Both the position numbers and the translations under genes were made by a program. Positions 56,891 to 64,000 of a stretch of 64,000 nt of DNA are shown here, piece by piece (the first letter of the stretch is position 1; each line of letters opens with the position of its first letter). This DNA comes from BOG-994 sp049514215. GTDB taxonomy: Bacteria > Pseudomonadota > Gammaproteobacteria > Burkholderiales > Burkholderiaceae_D. The stretch covers positions 1 to 64,000 of the forward strand of contig JBEKVI010000063.1 of assembly GCA_049514215.1 (NCBI GenBank), read 5' to 3'. Under the pieces are notes generated by a model. It was not told the DNA's origin and did not search any database. It saw only the letters and a list, made by a program, of their open reading frames with translations.

Positions 56891-57340
56891 CTAGCGCAGG
56901 TTCTGTTTAAGGATGCGCTGCTGCTCGCGTTTCCAGTCGCGATCGATTTCCGCGTCACGCTTGTCGTGCTGCTTCTTGCCCTTGGCCAGTCCGACCTCGA
57001 GCTTGATGCGGCCCTTGCTAAAGTGCAGGTTCAGTGGAACCAGGGTGTAGCCAGCCCGCTCCACCTTGCCCACGAGCTTATCGATCTCCTTTGCGTGCAA
57101 GAGGAGCTTGCGCGTGCGGGTCGGCTCGGCGTGGACGTGCGTTGAAGCCTGCTGCAGGGGCGTGATATGGGCGCCGAAGAGCCATACCTCACCCCCGCGC
57201 ACGATGACGTAGGCTTCCTTGATGTTGGCGCGGCCGGCGCGAATTGCTTTGGCTTCCCAGCCCTCCAGGGCAAGTCCGGCCTCCAGGCGATCCTCGATGA
57301 AGTAATCGTGGGTGGCCTTCTTGTTCTGAACGATACTCAT
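56891..57340 (-). CDS. smpB: tmRNA-binding protein SmpB
   Basis: Works with tmRNA to rescue stalled ribosomes. The 149-residue protein shows NKKATHDYFIEDRLEAGLAL, GWEAKAIRAGRANIKEAYV and the basic C-terminal tail GKKQHDKRDAEIDRDWKREQ. ATG 57340 is set by homology; the longer frame is not coding. No tmRNA gene was seen nearby. It is divergent from ratA, a conserved pairing. Confidence 0.96.
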   Translation of the reverse strand: MSIVQNKKATHDYFIEDRLEAGLALEGWEAKAIRAGRANIKEAYVIVRGGEVWLFGAHITPLQQASTHVHAEPTRTRKLLLHAKEIDKLVGKVERAGYTLVPLNLHFSKGRIKLEVGLAKGKKQHDKRDAEIDRDWKREQQRILKQNLR

Positions 57341-57443
57341 GACGGGTGCGGCTTCGCAATCGGCTAAAATTAGAAATACCCGCGGCCTTCGGTGGGGATC
57401 CTCAGGCGGGCCCGACATTGTAACCACCCGACCCAGCCACGGC

Positions 57444-57875
57444 ATGGCCGAAATCGATAAATCAGTCCTGGTTCCCTACAGTAACGCCCAGATGTTCGCC
57501 TTAGTGGAGGCGGTTGAGGACTATCCGAAATTTCTGCCCTGGTGCGCGGGCACGCGGGTGACTCATCGCACCGAGAACGCGATGGACGCGACCATCGACA
57601 TCCGCTATCGCGGGGTCGAGCAGAGCTTCACGACCCACAACACCCTTTTTGCCCACGACCGAATCCAGATGGAATTCCGCGACGGGCCGTTTTCGGAGCT
57701 TTCAGGGGTATGGTCCTTCACCCCGCTTAAGCCCGGAGCGTGCAAAGTCCAGCTTAAGCTGCACTATGCTTTTTCGAGCCGTGTCCTGGAGGGGCTGGTT
57801 GGCCCGGTGTTTCACTACATCGCGACGAGCTTCGTTGACAGTTTCACGCGCCGGGCGAAGGCCCTCTATGGATAG
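57444..57875 (+). CDS. ratA: RatA / COQ10-family START-domain protein
   Basis: A 143-residue single START-like domain protein: MAEIDKSVLVPYSNAQMFAL, VEDYPKFLPWCAG, FRDGPFSELSGVWSFTPL and FVDSFTRRAKALYG are family hallmarks. Homologues are described as a ribosome-associated inhibitor in Escherichia coli and as the ubiquinone-binding COQ10 in eukaryotes; which role applies here is open. The end overlaps rnfH by eight bases. Confidence 0.92.
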   Translation: MAEIDKSVLVPYSNAQMFALVEAVEDYPKFLPWCAGTRVTHRTENAMDATIDIRYRGVEQSFTTHNTLFAHDRIQMEFRDGPFSELSGVWSFTPLKPGACKVQLKLHYAFSSRVLEGLVGPVFHYIATSFVDSFTRRAKALYG

Positions 57876-58188
57876 CGCGACAAAATCCGGGGAGGCCGGG
57901 GCGGCGCTGCTGACCGTTTCGGTCGTCTATGCACTCCCCGGGCGGGCTGTGGCACGCACGGTTCGCCTTGCGCCAGGCAGCCGCGTTGGCGAGGCCATCG
58001 AGGCCAGCGGCATCCCGAAGGAGGCCGGCCTTGATCTTAGCGACCACAGCGTGGGTGTGTACGGACGCGTTTGCACGCTCGAAGAGCCGCTTTGCGACCA
58101 CGACCGGGTCGAGATTTATCGTGCGCTGCCCGCCGCACCCAACGAAGCGCGCCTGCGCCGGGCGGTGAAAAAAGTTCGCAAGAGCTAA
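57868..58188 (+). CDS. rnfH: RnfH/RatB-family ubiquitin-like-fold protein
   Basis: A 106-residue protein of the RnfH (UPF0125) family, with VSVVYALPGRAVARTVRLAP near the start, VGVYGRVCTLEEPLCDHDRV in the middle, and the basic end RRAVKKVRKS. It always neighbours ratA in proteobacteria, but its function is not established. It overlaps the end of ratA, and one base separates its stop from that of the convergent DUF4124 gene. Confidence 0.9.
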   Translation: MDSATKSGEAGAALLTVSVVYALPGRAVARTVRLAPGSRVGEAIEASGIPKEAGLDLSDHSVGVYGRVCTLEEPLCDHDRVEIYRALPAAPNEARLRRAVKKVRKS

Positions 58189-58189
58189 G

Positions 58190-58675
58190 CTACTTGCAGT
58201 TCTCCGCAAGGTCGGCCTGCGCCTTTTGGGTTTCGGCCTGGCGCTGGCTGTCGTCAACAAAATACCGCTGTCCCGAGTCGTCGGTGCGGGCTATGCGCTG
58301 ACCGCTTTGCAGGGTCGTCAGATTGGCCCGCATCGCCTGGCAGTGTTGCTGGATGGCCTCATTCTTGGCGGCGTCGTCTTGCTGCTTCTTGGACGCGTCG
58401 GCAAGCTCCTTCTGCCTTTTTTTGAATTCCAGGTCCTGCTCGGCCAGGCTCTTGGTCTTGTTGGCATCGCTGGCGGGCGGCGGGGCCGACATGTTGTGCC
58501 CAGACGGCGTCTTCAGGATGCGGGACTCCGGGACCGTCGTCGGAGGCGGCTGATCGCTCACCACGGTATGCCCGGCATCGTCTTTCCACATCCACTGCGC
58601 GAATCCCGCTGTCGGCACGCACAGGGCCAGCCCGACTCCGATTGCCGCCGCAAAACGTACTGCACCCGTGCACAT
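58190..58675 (-). CDS. Exported DUF4124-domain protein
   Basis: A 161-residue protein with a signal peptide (cut near AGFA-QWMW) and a DUF4124 domain (WMWKDDAGHTVVSDQPPP). A Lys/Gln-rich coiled coil with LEFKKRQKELADASKKQQDD follows, then GQRYFVDDSQRQAETQKAQ. Periplasmic, function unknown. ATG 58675 has GGGAG 9-14 bases upstream. It resembles the protein at 54884-55399 in layout only. A gene like this next to guaB is common in betaproteobacteria. Confidence 0.82.
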   Translation of the reverse strand: MCTGAVRFAAAIGVGLALCVPTAGFAQWMWKDDAGHTVVSDQPPPTTVPESRILKTPSGHNMSAPPPASDANKTKSLAEQDLEFKKRQKELADASKKQQDDAAKNEAIQQHCQAMRANLTTLQSGQRIARTDDSGQRYFVDDSQRQAETQKAQADLAENCK

Positions 58676-58769
58676 AGACTCGTCTCCCGTATGAATCGCT
58701 AACAGTACGCGAGCCAAAACGACCAGTCAATGCGCGCAAACCGCGCGGCAAGCCCTGTCAAGGTTTCTG

Positions 58770-58775
58770 TATAAT
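58770..58775 (+). promoter_or_regulatory. Candidate -10 box of guaB
   Basis: A perfect TATAAT lies 27 bases before the guaB ATG. No good -35 was found at the proper distance, so initiation may depend on an activator or on upstream DNA. Confidence 0.5.
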
Positions 58776-58802
58776 TCGCTTTTGTGCCATAAGGAAAACG
58801 CG

Positions 58803-60266
58803 ATGCGTTTGGTTCAGAAAGCACTGACGTTCGATGACGTCCTCCTTGTTCCCGCCTATTCGGCCGTTCTACCCCGCGATACCAGCCTGAAAACCCAGTT
58901 GACCCGCGCCATCCGGGTCAATCTTCCCCTCGTATCGGCCGCGATGGATACGGTAACGGAGGGGCGCCTTGCCATCGCGATGGCACAGGAGGGCGGAATC
59001 GGGTTCATCCACAAGAATCTCTCCCCCCGTGAGCAGGCGCGCGAAGTGGCCAAGGTCAAGCGCTTTGAGTCGGGCGTGCTGCGCGATCCCATCACGATCC
59101 CTCCCGACATGAAAATCCGCGACGTCATCGCGCTGACGGTTCAGCACGGGATCTCCGGATTTCCCGTCGTCGAGGGCAAACGCGTCGTCGGCATCATCAC
59201 CAACCGCGATCTGCGCTTCGAAGAAGAGCTGGACGCCGAGGTCCGCAGCAAGATGACACCGCGCGAGAAGCTCGTGACCGTGGGCGAAGGGGCGACGCTC
59301 GAGGAGGCCAAGCGCCTCATGAACCGCCATCGGCTAGAGCGCGTGGTGGTGGTCAATGACGCTTTTGAGCTGCGCGGCCTGATCACCGTGAAAGACATCC
59401 AAAAAGCGACCGAACACCCCGATGCGTGCAAGGACGAGCAAGGCAAGCTGCGGGTGGGAGCCGCTGTGGGTGTGGGCGAGGATACCGAGGAGCGCTGCGA
59501 ACTTCTGGCCGCGGCGGGCGTCGATCTCCTCGTGGTCGATACGGCCCACGGTCATAGCCGTGGCGTCATCGACCGTGTGCGCTGGATCAAGACGCATTAC
59601 TCCCATCTGCAGGTGATTGGCGGCAACATCGCCACCGGCGAGGCGGCGCGTGCCCTGGTGGAGGCGGGAGCCGACGCCGTGAAGGTGGGTATCGGTCCGG
59701 GCTCCATCTGCACCACGCGCATCGTGGCTGGCGTAGGGGTGCCCCAGATCACGGCCATTGACAACGTGGCGCGCGCTCTCAACGGGACCGGAGTGCCGCT
59801 CATTGCCGACGGCGGCGTGCGCTATTCCGGCGACGTCGCCAAAGCGGTCGCAGCGGGAGCCTATTCGGTCATGATGGGTGGGCTTTTTGCGGGTACCGAG
59901 GAAGCGCCCGGCGAAGTGATCCTGTTCCAGGGGCGCTCGTATAAGGCCTATCGCGGTATGGGATCGATCGGAGCCATGCAGGACGGCTCGGCGGACCGGT
60001 ATTTCCAGGACGGTGATAACCCCAACGTCGAAAAACTGGTCCCCGAAGGAATCGAGGGCCGGGTTCCCTACAAAGGCAGCGTCCTGGCCATCTTGCATCA
60101 ACTGTCCGGCGGTCTGCGCGCGAGCATGGGCTATTGCGGTTGCGCGACCATCGATGCGATGCGAGCCAATGCGCAATTCGTGGAGATCACCTCTGCCGGG
60201 ATCAGGGAGTCGCACGTGCATGACGTCCAGATTACCAAGGAAGCGCCCAATTATCGGGTCGAGTAG
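58803..60266 (+). CDS. guaB: IMP dehydrogenase
   Basis: Oxidises IMP to XMP, the rate-limiting step to GMP. The 487-residue protein has a TIM barrel with the catalytic Cys at about 303 in GPGSICTTRIVAG, a pair of CBS domains inserted at about 95-200, and the flap GRVPYKGSV. AAGGA lies eight bases before ATG 58803. guaA follows 191 bases later. Confidence 0.97.
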   Translation: MRLVQKALTFDDVLLVPAYSAVLPRDTSLKTQLTRAIRVNLPLVSAAMDTVTEGRLAIAMAQEGGIGFIHKNLSPREQAREVAKVKRFESGVLRDPITIPPDMKIRDVIALTVQHGISGFPVVEGKRVVGIITNRDLRFEEELDAEVRSKMTPREKLVTVGEGATLEEAKRLMNRHRLERVVVVNDAFELRGLITVKDIQKATEHPDACKDEQGKLRVGAAVGVGEDTEERCELLAAAGVDLLVVDTAHGHSRGVIDRVRWIKTHYSHLQVIGGNIATGEAARALVEAGADAVKVGIGPGSICTTRIVAGVGVPQITAIDNVARALNGTGVPLIADGGVRYSGDVAKAVAAGAYSVMMGGLFAGTEEAPGEVILFQGRSYKAYRGMGSIGAMQDGSADRYFQDGDNPNVEKLVPEGIEGRVPYKGSVLAILHQLSGGLRASMGYCGCATIDAMRANAQFVEITSAGIRESHVHDVQITKEAPNYRVE

Positions 60267-60457
60267 CAGCGTGCGCCCGCCACGCGGCATCGTTGATCGG
60301 TGGCGCACAGGACCCTTAGGGGCTAAAGGCGAGCGCCTTTCGGGATGGTCGCGTGGCCGGGAAGTCGCGGCTGTTCATGATTCATCACACTGGACCGTTC
60401 GTGCGAGAGCGGTCTGCGGACCTGCTCCCGGTTAGATCCGAGAATCCGAACCTGACC

Positions 60458-62035
60458 ATGCATTCCAAAATTCTCATCCTCGACTTCGGATCCCAGGTGA
60501 CCCAGCTCATCGCGCGGCGCGTACGGGAGGCCCACGTCTATTGCGAAGTGCATCCTTTCGATGTTTCCGATGACTTTGTGAAGGGATTTGGAGCGCACGG
60601 CGTGATCCTTTCCGGCAGCCACATGTCGGCCTATGAAGAGAGCACCGCCAAGGCACCCCAGTCCGTGTTCGAGCTGGGGGTTCCAGTTCTTGGAATCTGT
60701 TATGGCATGCAGACCATGGCGCATCAGCTGGGGGGGCGTGTGGAAGGGGGGCACAGCCGGGAGTTTGGCTATGCCGAGGTGCGGGCGCGCGGTCACACCC
60801 GGCTTTTAGAGGGGATCGCCGATCGGACCACGAGCGAAGGTCACGGCATGCTCCATGTCTGGATGAGCCATGGAGATAAGGTGACCGAGCTTCCTCCCGG
60901 TTTTGTTCTCATGGCTTCGACCGAAAGCTGTCCGATCGCGGGCATGGCCGATGAGACGCGCCGTTTCTTTGCGGTCCAGTTTCATCCGGAGGTCACGCAC
61001 ACGTCACAGGGTCAAGCAATCCTTTCACGTTTTGTCCTCGATATCTGCGGTGCCAAGCCGGATTGGGTCATGGGAGACTACGCCGCCGAGGCCATCGAGA
61101 AGATCCGCGCCAAAGTCGGTGGCGACCATGTCATCCTCGGGCTTTCGGGCGGCGTGGACAGCTCGGTGGCCGCCGTGCTCGTGCATCGCGCCATCGGCAC
61201 GCAATTGACTTGCGTTTTTGTCGACCATGGGCTTTTGCGGCTCAACGAGGCCCAACAGGTGCTTGCGACCTTCGGCGCACTCGGTGTGAAGGTCATCCAT
61301 GTCGATCGGAGCGCGCAATTCCTAGCGAAGCTCAAGGGGGTTCAAGACCCGGAGGAAAAGCGCCGCATCATTGGGCGCGAATTCGTCGAGGTCTTCCAGG
61401 AGGAAGCTAGCCGGATTTCAGATGCCCGCTGGCTGGCCCAGGGGACGATCTACCCCGATGTCATCGAATCGGCAGGTGCCCACACCAAGAAGGCGATGAC
61501 GATCAAATCCCATCACAACGTTGGAGGGCTCCCCGAAACCCTGCATCTAAAGCTGCTAGAGCCGCTGCGTGAGCTCTTTAAAGACGAGGTACGGCAATTG
61601 GGTCTGGCTTTGGGCCTGCCCCGCGCGATGGTGGATCGCCATCCGTTCCCAGGACCGGGCCTTGGTGTGCGTATCCTGGGCGAAGTCAGGGCCGAATACG
61701 CCGAGCTCCTGCGGCGGGCCGATGCGATTTTTATCGAGGAGCTGCGCAATACGCATGATGAGAAGGGACGCAGCTGGTACGAACTGACCTCACAGGCATT
61801 TGCCGTGTTCCTGCCCGTCAAGTCGGTCGGCGTGATGGGTGACGGCAGAACCTATGAATGGGTGGTCGCGCTAAGAGCGGTGCAGACGACGGACTTTATG
61901 ACCGCGCACTGGGCCCATCTGCCCCACGATCTCCTGGGACGGGTTTCGAATCGCATCATCAACGAAGTCCGTGGCATCAATCGCGTGGTCTACGACATTT
62001 CAGGCAAGCCTCCGGCAACTATCGAGTGGGAGTGA
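60458..62035 (+). CDS. guaA: GMP synthase (glutamine-hydrolysing)
   Basis: Converts XMP to GMP using glutamine. The 525-residue protein has a class I amidotransferase domain with C81 in GICYGMQTMAHQLGG and FHPEVTHT, an ATP pyrophosphatase domain with LSGGVDSSVAAVL, and the dimerisation domain ending PPATIEWE. ATG 60458 gives the usual length; the upstream frame lacks homology. Its final bases are repeated 1.1 kb downstream. Confidence 0.97.
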   Translation: MHSKILILDFGSQVTQLIARRVREAHVYCEVHPFDVSDDFVKGFGAHGVILSGSHMSAYEESTAKAPQSVFELGVPVLGICYGMQTMAHQLGGRVEGGHSREFGYAEVRARGHTRLLEGIADRTTSEGHGMLHVWMSHGDKVTELPPGFVLMASTESCPIAGMADETRRFFAVQFHPEVTHTSQGQAILSRFVLDICGAKPDWVMGDYAAEAIEKIRAKVGGDHVILGLSGGVDSSVAAVLVHRAIGTQLTCVFVDHGLLRLNEAQQVLATFGALGVKVIHVDRSAQFLAKLKGVQDPEEKRRIIGREFVEVFQEEASRISDARWLAQGTIYPDVIESAGAHTKKAMTIKSHHNVGGLPETLHLKLLEPLRELFKDEVRQLGLALGLPRAMVDRHPFPGPGLGVRILGEVRAEYAELLRRADAIFIEELRNTHDEKGRSWYELTSQAFAVFLPVKSVGVMGDGRTYEWVVALRAVQTTDFMTAHWAHLPHDLLGRVSNRIINEVRGINRVVYDISGKPPATIEWE

Positions 62036-62071
62036 CCAGACCAGGGCGCTTCCCTAGTGTGGCACGATCGG
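62012..62071 (+). repeat. Left copy of an imperfect direct repeat at the guaA 3' end (att-like)
   Basis: This covers the last 24 bases of guaA and 36 bases beyond. Compared with 63146-63200, the 24 guaA bases match at 20 positions. A further block GCTTCCC...TGGCACGATCGG matches at 19 of 24 after a 5-base gap. It would be the attL-like end of an inserted element. Confidence 0.65.
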
Positions 62072-62344
62072 CAAGTTGGTCGTGCTGTTGACACAGCACG
62101 AACCCCCTCCGATCCCGGTTCACCTGCTGCTGCCTTCTGCCCGCTCCATAACAATGAAGCAGCGGGCCTTCGTCGCTTTCGCAGCACCACGACTGCGTCG
62201 TCATCTTGACAGAGCTGCGGATCAGATAGGCCGTATCAATTCTGGCCGCCGCCAGACTGCGAGGGTACGGTGAATGATTCCCCGCCGAGGAGCACAAGCG
62301 ACGACGCTCAGCAAAGACATCACGCCTCCGGCACGCGAGCGGAT
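62036..62344. other. Gene-free stretch between guaA and vapC
   Basis: About 310 bases with only short open frames in all registers and no family features. No integrase, transposase or tRNA was seen. It includes the non-coding half of the left repeat. Confidence 0.45.
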
Positions 62345-62716
62345 TCAGCCGAATAAGATGTGGAAGCGCGCAGCGAGAGTCCGAAGATTCTTGTCAAGGG
62401 TCCAAAGCACGGCGTCGGAAGTCAGCAGCACTGACCCAAGCAATAGTAGATCGATGGCGCCACAGCCCGAATCCTGAAGTTGCTCTCGCTCAATCAATGC
62501 GAGCGTTTCATCCGTGCTGGCGACGGTAGCTGAGCGCAGCTGCCTCAAGTCGCTCAAGGTGCGTTCCCGCGGTGCCGGCGGCGTGCCGCACGCGATTTCA
62601 ATCAAAACCATTGGATGGTAGAGCACTTGGTCGGCCGACAATAGAGTCCGCAGCGCTTGGTTGGACTTGCGGAAATGTGCGACCCAAACCGAGGTATCTG
62701 CCAGGACGAGACTCAT
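62345..62716 (-). CDS. vapC: PIN-domain ribonuclease toxin VapC
   Basis: A complete 123-residue PIN domain with the four acidic positions in place: D7 (LADTSVWVAHF), E40 (VLIEIACG), D89 (CGAIDLLLL) and D108 (WTLDKN). VapC toxins cleave tRNA or rRNA. The gene starts 12 bases after vapB, as expected for a toxin-antitoxin pair. It lies between the two guaA-end repeats. Confidence 0.92.
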   Translation of the reverse strand: MSLVLADTSVWVAHFRKSNQALRTLLSADQVLYHPMVLIEIACGTPPAPRERTLSDLRQLRSATVASTDETLALIEREQLQDSGCGAIDLLLLGSVLLTSDAVLWTLDKNLRTLAARFHILFG

Positions 62717-62728
62717 TGGACGTGAATC

Positions 62729-62923
62729 CTAGAGTGGCCTGCGGCGCGGGACCGATTTCATCCGCGGCGCCTTTCCGCCCAGCGCGGCCAGGCGTTTGCC
62801 TGCCTGGACGCGAACAAACACCTTCATAGCCTCCCGAAACAGGTCGGCCTTGTCAGTCCCGGGGTCGGCTACCTCGAGGGCACGCTGAAAGAGCTCATCG
62901 TCGATGGTGACTGTGGTTCTCAC
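62729..62923 (-). CDS. vapB: Antitoxin VapB
   Basis: A 64-residue protein with a ribbon-helix-helix-like start (RTTVTIDDELFQRALE) and the toxin-binding tail RLAALGGKAP typical of VapB partners of PIN toxins. The GTG start has AAGGA seven bases upstream. It should neutralise VapC and repress the operon through the repeats just upstream. Confidence 0.9.
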   Translation of the reverse strand: MRTTVTIDDELFQRALEVADPGTDKADLFREAMKVFVRVQAGKRLAALGGKAPRMKSVPRRRPL

Positions 62924-62934
62924 GATCTTTTCCT

Positions 62935-62975
62935 TATCATCAGAAAAGATGCACTATATCATCACAAAATGCATC
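62935..62975 (-). promoter_or_regulatory. Repeat cluster upstream of vapB, probable autoregulatory operator
   Basis: TATCATCA occurs twice (62935-62942 and 62957-62964), spaced 22 bp, that is two helical turns. GATGCA (62948-62953) and TGCATC (62970-62975) form an inverted repeat over the same region. This AT-rich segment directly precedes the vapB start, where VapB/VapBC complexes usually bind. Confidence 0.55.
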
Positions 62976-63037
62976 AGCGTTACGCCCGAATGCGGTGAGA
63001 GCGCCTGGATTCGCGTGTTCCAGTTGTGACCATCGGG

Positions 63038-63085
63038 ATCTATCGCCATCTATCGCCCTCAAGCGGAAGTTTTTGGCGGTAGATG
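63038..63085 (+). repeat. Tandem and inverted repeats next to the right guaA-end copy
   Basis: ATCTATCGCC is repeated head to tail (63038-63047, 63048-63057). CATCTATCGCC (63047-63057) then pairs with GGCGGTAGATG (63075-63085) with one G-T pair. Such repeats beside a putative att site could be recombinase arm sites, or just a hairpin. Confidence 0.45.
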
Positions 63086-63145
63086 TGACGGAAAAATGCG
63101 GCATAGCCTGAAAGGAAGTTTAGTACTATCAGGTGGTTATGCACG

Positions 63146-63200
63146 CCGGAGACAATTGAGTGGGAGTGAGCAGGAAGCTACCCCATTTTGGCACGGTCGG
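63146..63200 (+). repeat. Right copy of the guaA 3'-end repeat (att-like)
   Basis: Bases 63146-63169 read, in guaA register, P-E-T-I-E-W-E-stop, against P-A-T-I-E-W-E-stop in the intact gene. The differences are mostly at third positions. It sits in non-coding DNA with no guaA upstream, so it is a detached gene end. The conserved block TGGCACGGTCGG follows, as in the left copy. Confidence 0.65.
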
Positions 63201-63327
63201 TCGCTGCGGTGAAGCTTGAGTTTTTTGGCAAAACTGGCAGAAACTCACCTTCGTCCGCATCGCGCAGATCGGCGCATTCAGCCGGTGAGATTCGACTTCT
63301 TAAATTCTTTCCCACGGTTTTTTTAGG

Positions 63328-63705
63328 CTAGTTCACAGCCTGAAGCTTTGCTGATTTCATTAACTTCAAGATCTCATCATTGATTGGTCCGGGATTGGTT
63401 TTTCCGCCGAGTTTCGGGGTGTACGTAGCGGCGACGCCGTAGACGACAACCGAGACTTTCCGCTGTGGATCAACCCAGCAGGCAAAGTAACCGTCCAAGC
63501 TCACATCGTGATAGGAGGCGACGCCGGATGGCCACGACGACTTAGGCGGCATTCCGATCAAAGTCGGCAGTGGACCTGACGCGTCGGCGCTGAGGTCACT
63601 GTGGCTTTGCATGGTTTCGTGCCAAAGCGGCCAGCTGTGGCCATCGTACCCGAGCCCCGACTTTGCTGATCTCAATCGAAAGGGCGCGTCCTTCGATATT
63701 GCCAA
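63328..63705 (-). CDS. Hypothetical protein, possibly frameshifted
   Basis: A 125-residue frame that I do not recognise (SWPLWHETMQSHSDLSADAS, YFACWVDPQRKVSVVVYGVA). It opens with TTG directly after an in-frame stop and has no clear ribosome-binding site. A different minus-strand frame is open just upstream (about 63815 to 63605, containing CRHVDYPDDWISDSQGQLDR and MKRANFAPSGVIGNIEGRA), so the real gene may be longer and broken by a frameshift near 63650-63670. There is no signal peptide or membrane segment. Confidence 0.35.
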   Translation of the reverse strand: MAISKDAPFRLRSAKSGLGYDGHSWPLWHETMQSHSDLSADASGPLPTLIGMPPKSSWPSGVASYHDVSLDGYFACWVDPQRKVSVVVYGVAATYTPKLGGKTNPGPINDEILKLMKSAKLQAVN

Positions 63706-63817
63706 TCACTCCGGATGGAGCGAAATTGGCTCGCTTCATCCGGTCCAGCTGGCCCTGGCTGTCGCTAATCCAGTCGTCGGGATAATCGACGTGGCGACAT
63801 GCAAGAACTCTCCCTTT

Positions 63818-64000
63818 TTAGGCCGCAGGTCTTTGGCAATTCACCATCCAGGGCGTGGCGAACTGGTCTGTCACCATGCCAAATCGCAGCGCCCAGAAAG
63901 TCTCAGCCATGGGCATGCACACGGTGCCACCCTGCGACAACTCACTGAAGATGCGCTCGGCTTCCGCAGGCGTGTCCACCGCGACGCTAACGCAAAATCC
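63818..64000 (-). CDS. VOC/PhnB-like (glyoxalase superfamily) protein, C-terminal part
   Basis: The last 60 residues of a gene cut by the window edge: VDTPAEAERIFSELSQGGTV, then MPMAETFWALRFGMVTDQFA and TPWMVNCQRPAA before TAA. This is the usual C-terminus of PhnB/YjdN-like VOC proteins, small dimeric metal-binding enzymes or resistance proteins. The specific function is unknown. Confidence 0.8.
   Translation of the reverse strand, partial: GFCVSVAVDTPAEAERIFSELSQGGTVCMPMAETFWALRFGMVTDQFATPWMVNCQRPAA

Noticed and set aside
62019..62297. Open frames on both strands after guaA (62019-62297 minus, 62076-62273 plus)
   Set aside because: No motifs, no ribosome-binding sites; the minus-strand ones partly translate the antisense of the guaA end.
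62036..63200. Insertion sequence as the explanation of the repeated guaA end
   Set aside because: No transposase and no terminal inverted repeats; the repeats are direct and encode the guaA C-terminus, which fits site-specific integration better. Not fully excluded.

Overview
The window is 64 kb of high-GC chromosomal DNA. Its gene order points to a betaproteobacterium, most likely Burkholderiales or a close relative. The evidence is the rpsB-tsf-pyrH-frr-uppS-cdsA-dxr-rseP-bamA-skp-lpxD-fabZ-lpxA-lpxB-rnhB block, the dapC-dapD-dapE-prmB block, smc-zipA-ligA, the PpiD N-terminus, ppsR beside ppsA, and the smpB/ratA/rnfH/guaB/guaA end. LpxA/D/B, BamA and Skp show a Gram-negative outer membrane. 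No rRNA, tRNA or CRISPR array was seen.

Layout. 1-6.1 kb is accessory: the tail of an upstream gene, a SEC-C/TPR/sulfotransferase protein, an HpaB/AbfD-like enzyme facing a TetR regulator across a 21-bp palindrome, and an aldehyde dehydrogenase. 6.5-9.1 kb holds ppiD and a universal stress protein. 18.5 to 9.1 kb (minus strand) is a tight run: queF, dapC, dapD, pilU, an ArsC/YffB-like gene, dapE, prmB, an ABC-F ATPase and a CaiB/AMACR-like CoA-transferase. 18.6-27.7 kb (plus) is smc, zipA, ligA, galU, mtiP-like, def. 32.1 to 27.9 kb (minus) is map, glnD and an RsuA/RluF-type pseudouridine synthase. 32.4-47.5 kb (plus) is the translation and envelope superoperon. 47.5-54.8 kb holds a multi-PAS GGDEF/EAL protein, ppsR and a broken ppsA. 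54.9-62.0 kb holds a DUF4124 protein, nfeD-qmcA, smpB, ratA-rnfH, a second DUF4124 protein, guaB and guaA. The last 2 kb is accessory DNA behind guaA with a VapBC module, an unrecognised and possibly frameshifted ORF, and the start-less end of a VOC/PhnB-like gene.

How the genes work together. The dap genes make meso-diaminopimelate and lysine. uppS, dxr and cdsA supply isoprenoid and phospholipid precursors, lpxD/A/B and fabZ make lipid A, and bamA, skp and rseP assemble and police the outer membrane. rpsB, tsf, frr, def, map and smpB serve translation. guaB and guaA make GMP.

Most notable points: (1) the last 24 bases of guaA recur 1.1 kb downstream as a diverged copy that still encodes the same C-terminus, with vapBC in between, which looks like a small integrated element or island remnant in the guaA 3' end; (2) ppsA lacks about 33 codons and changes frame at about 54,203, next to an intact ppsR; (3) an AbfD-like protein has lost two of the four iron-sulfur ligands and the catalytic tyrosine; (4) three convergent gene pairs overlap exactly at their stop codons. 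All calls come from reading the sequence and remembered family features; no database search was run.
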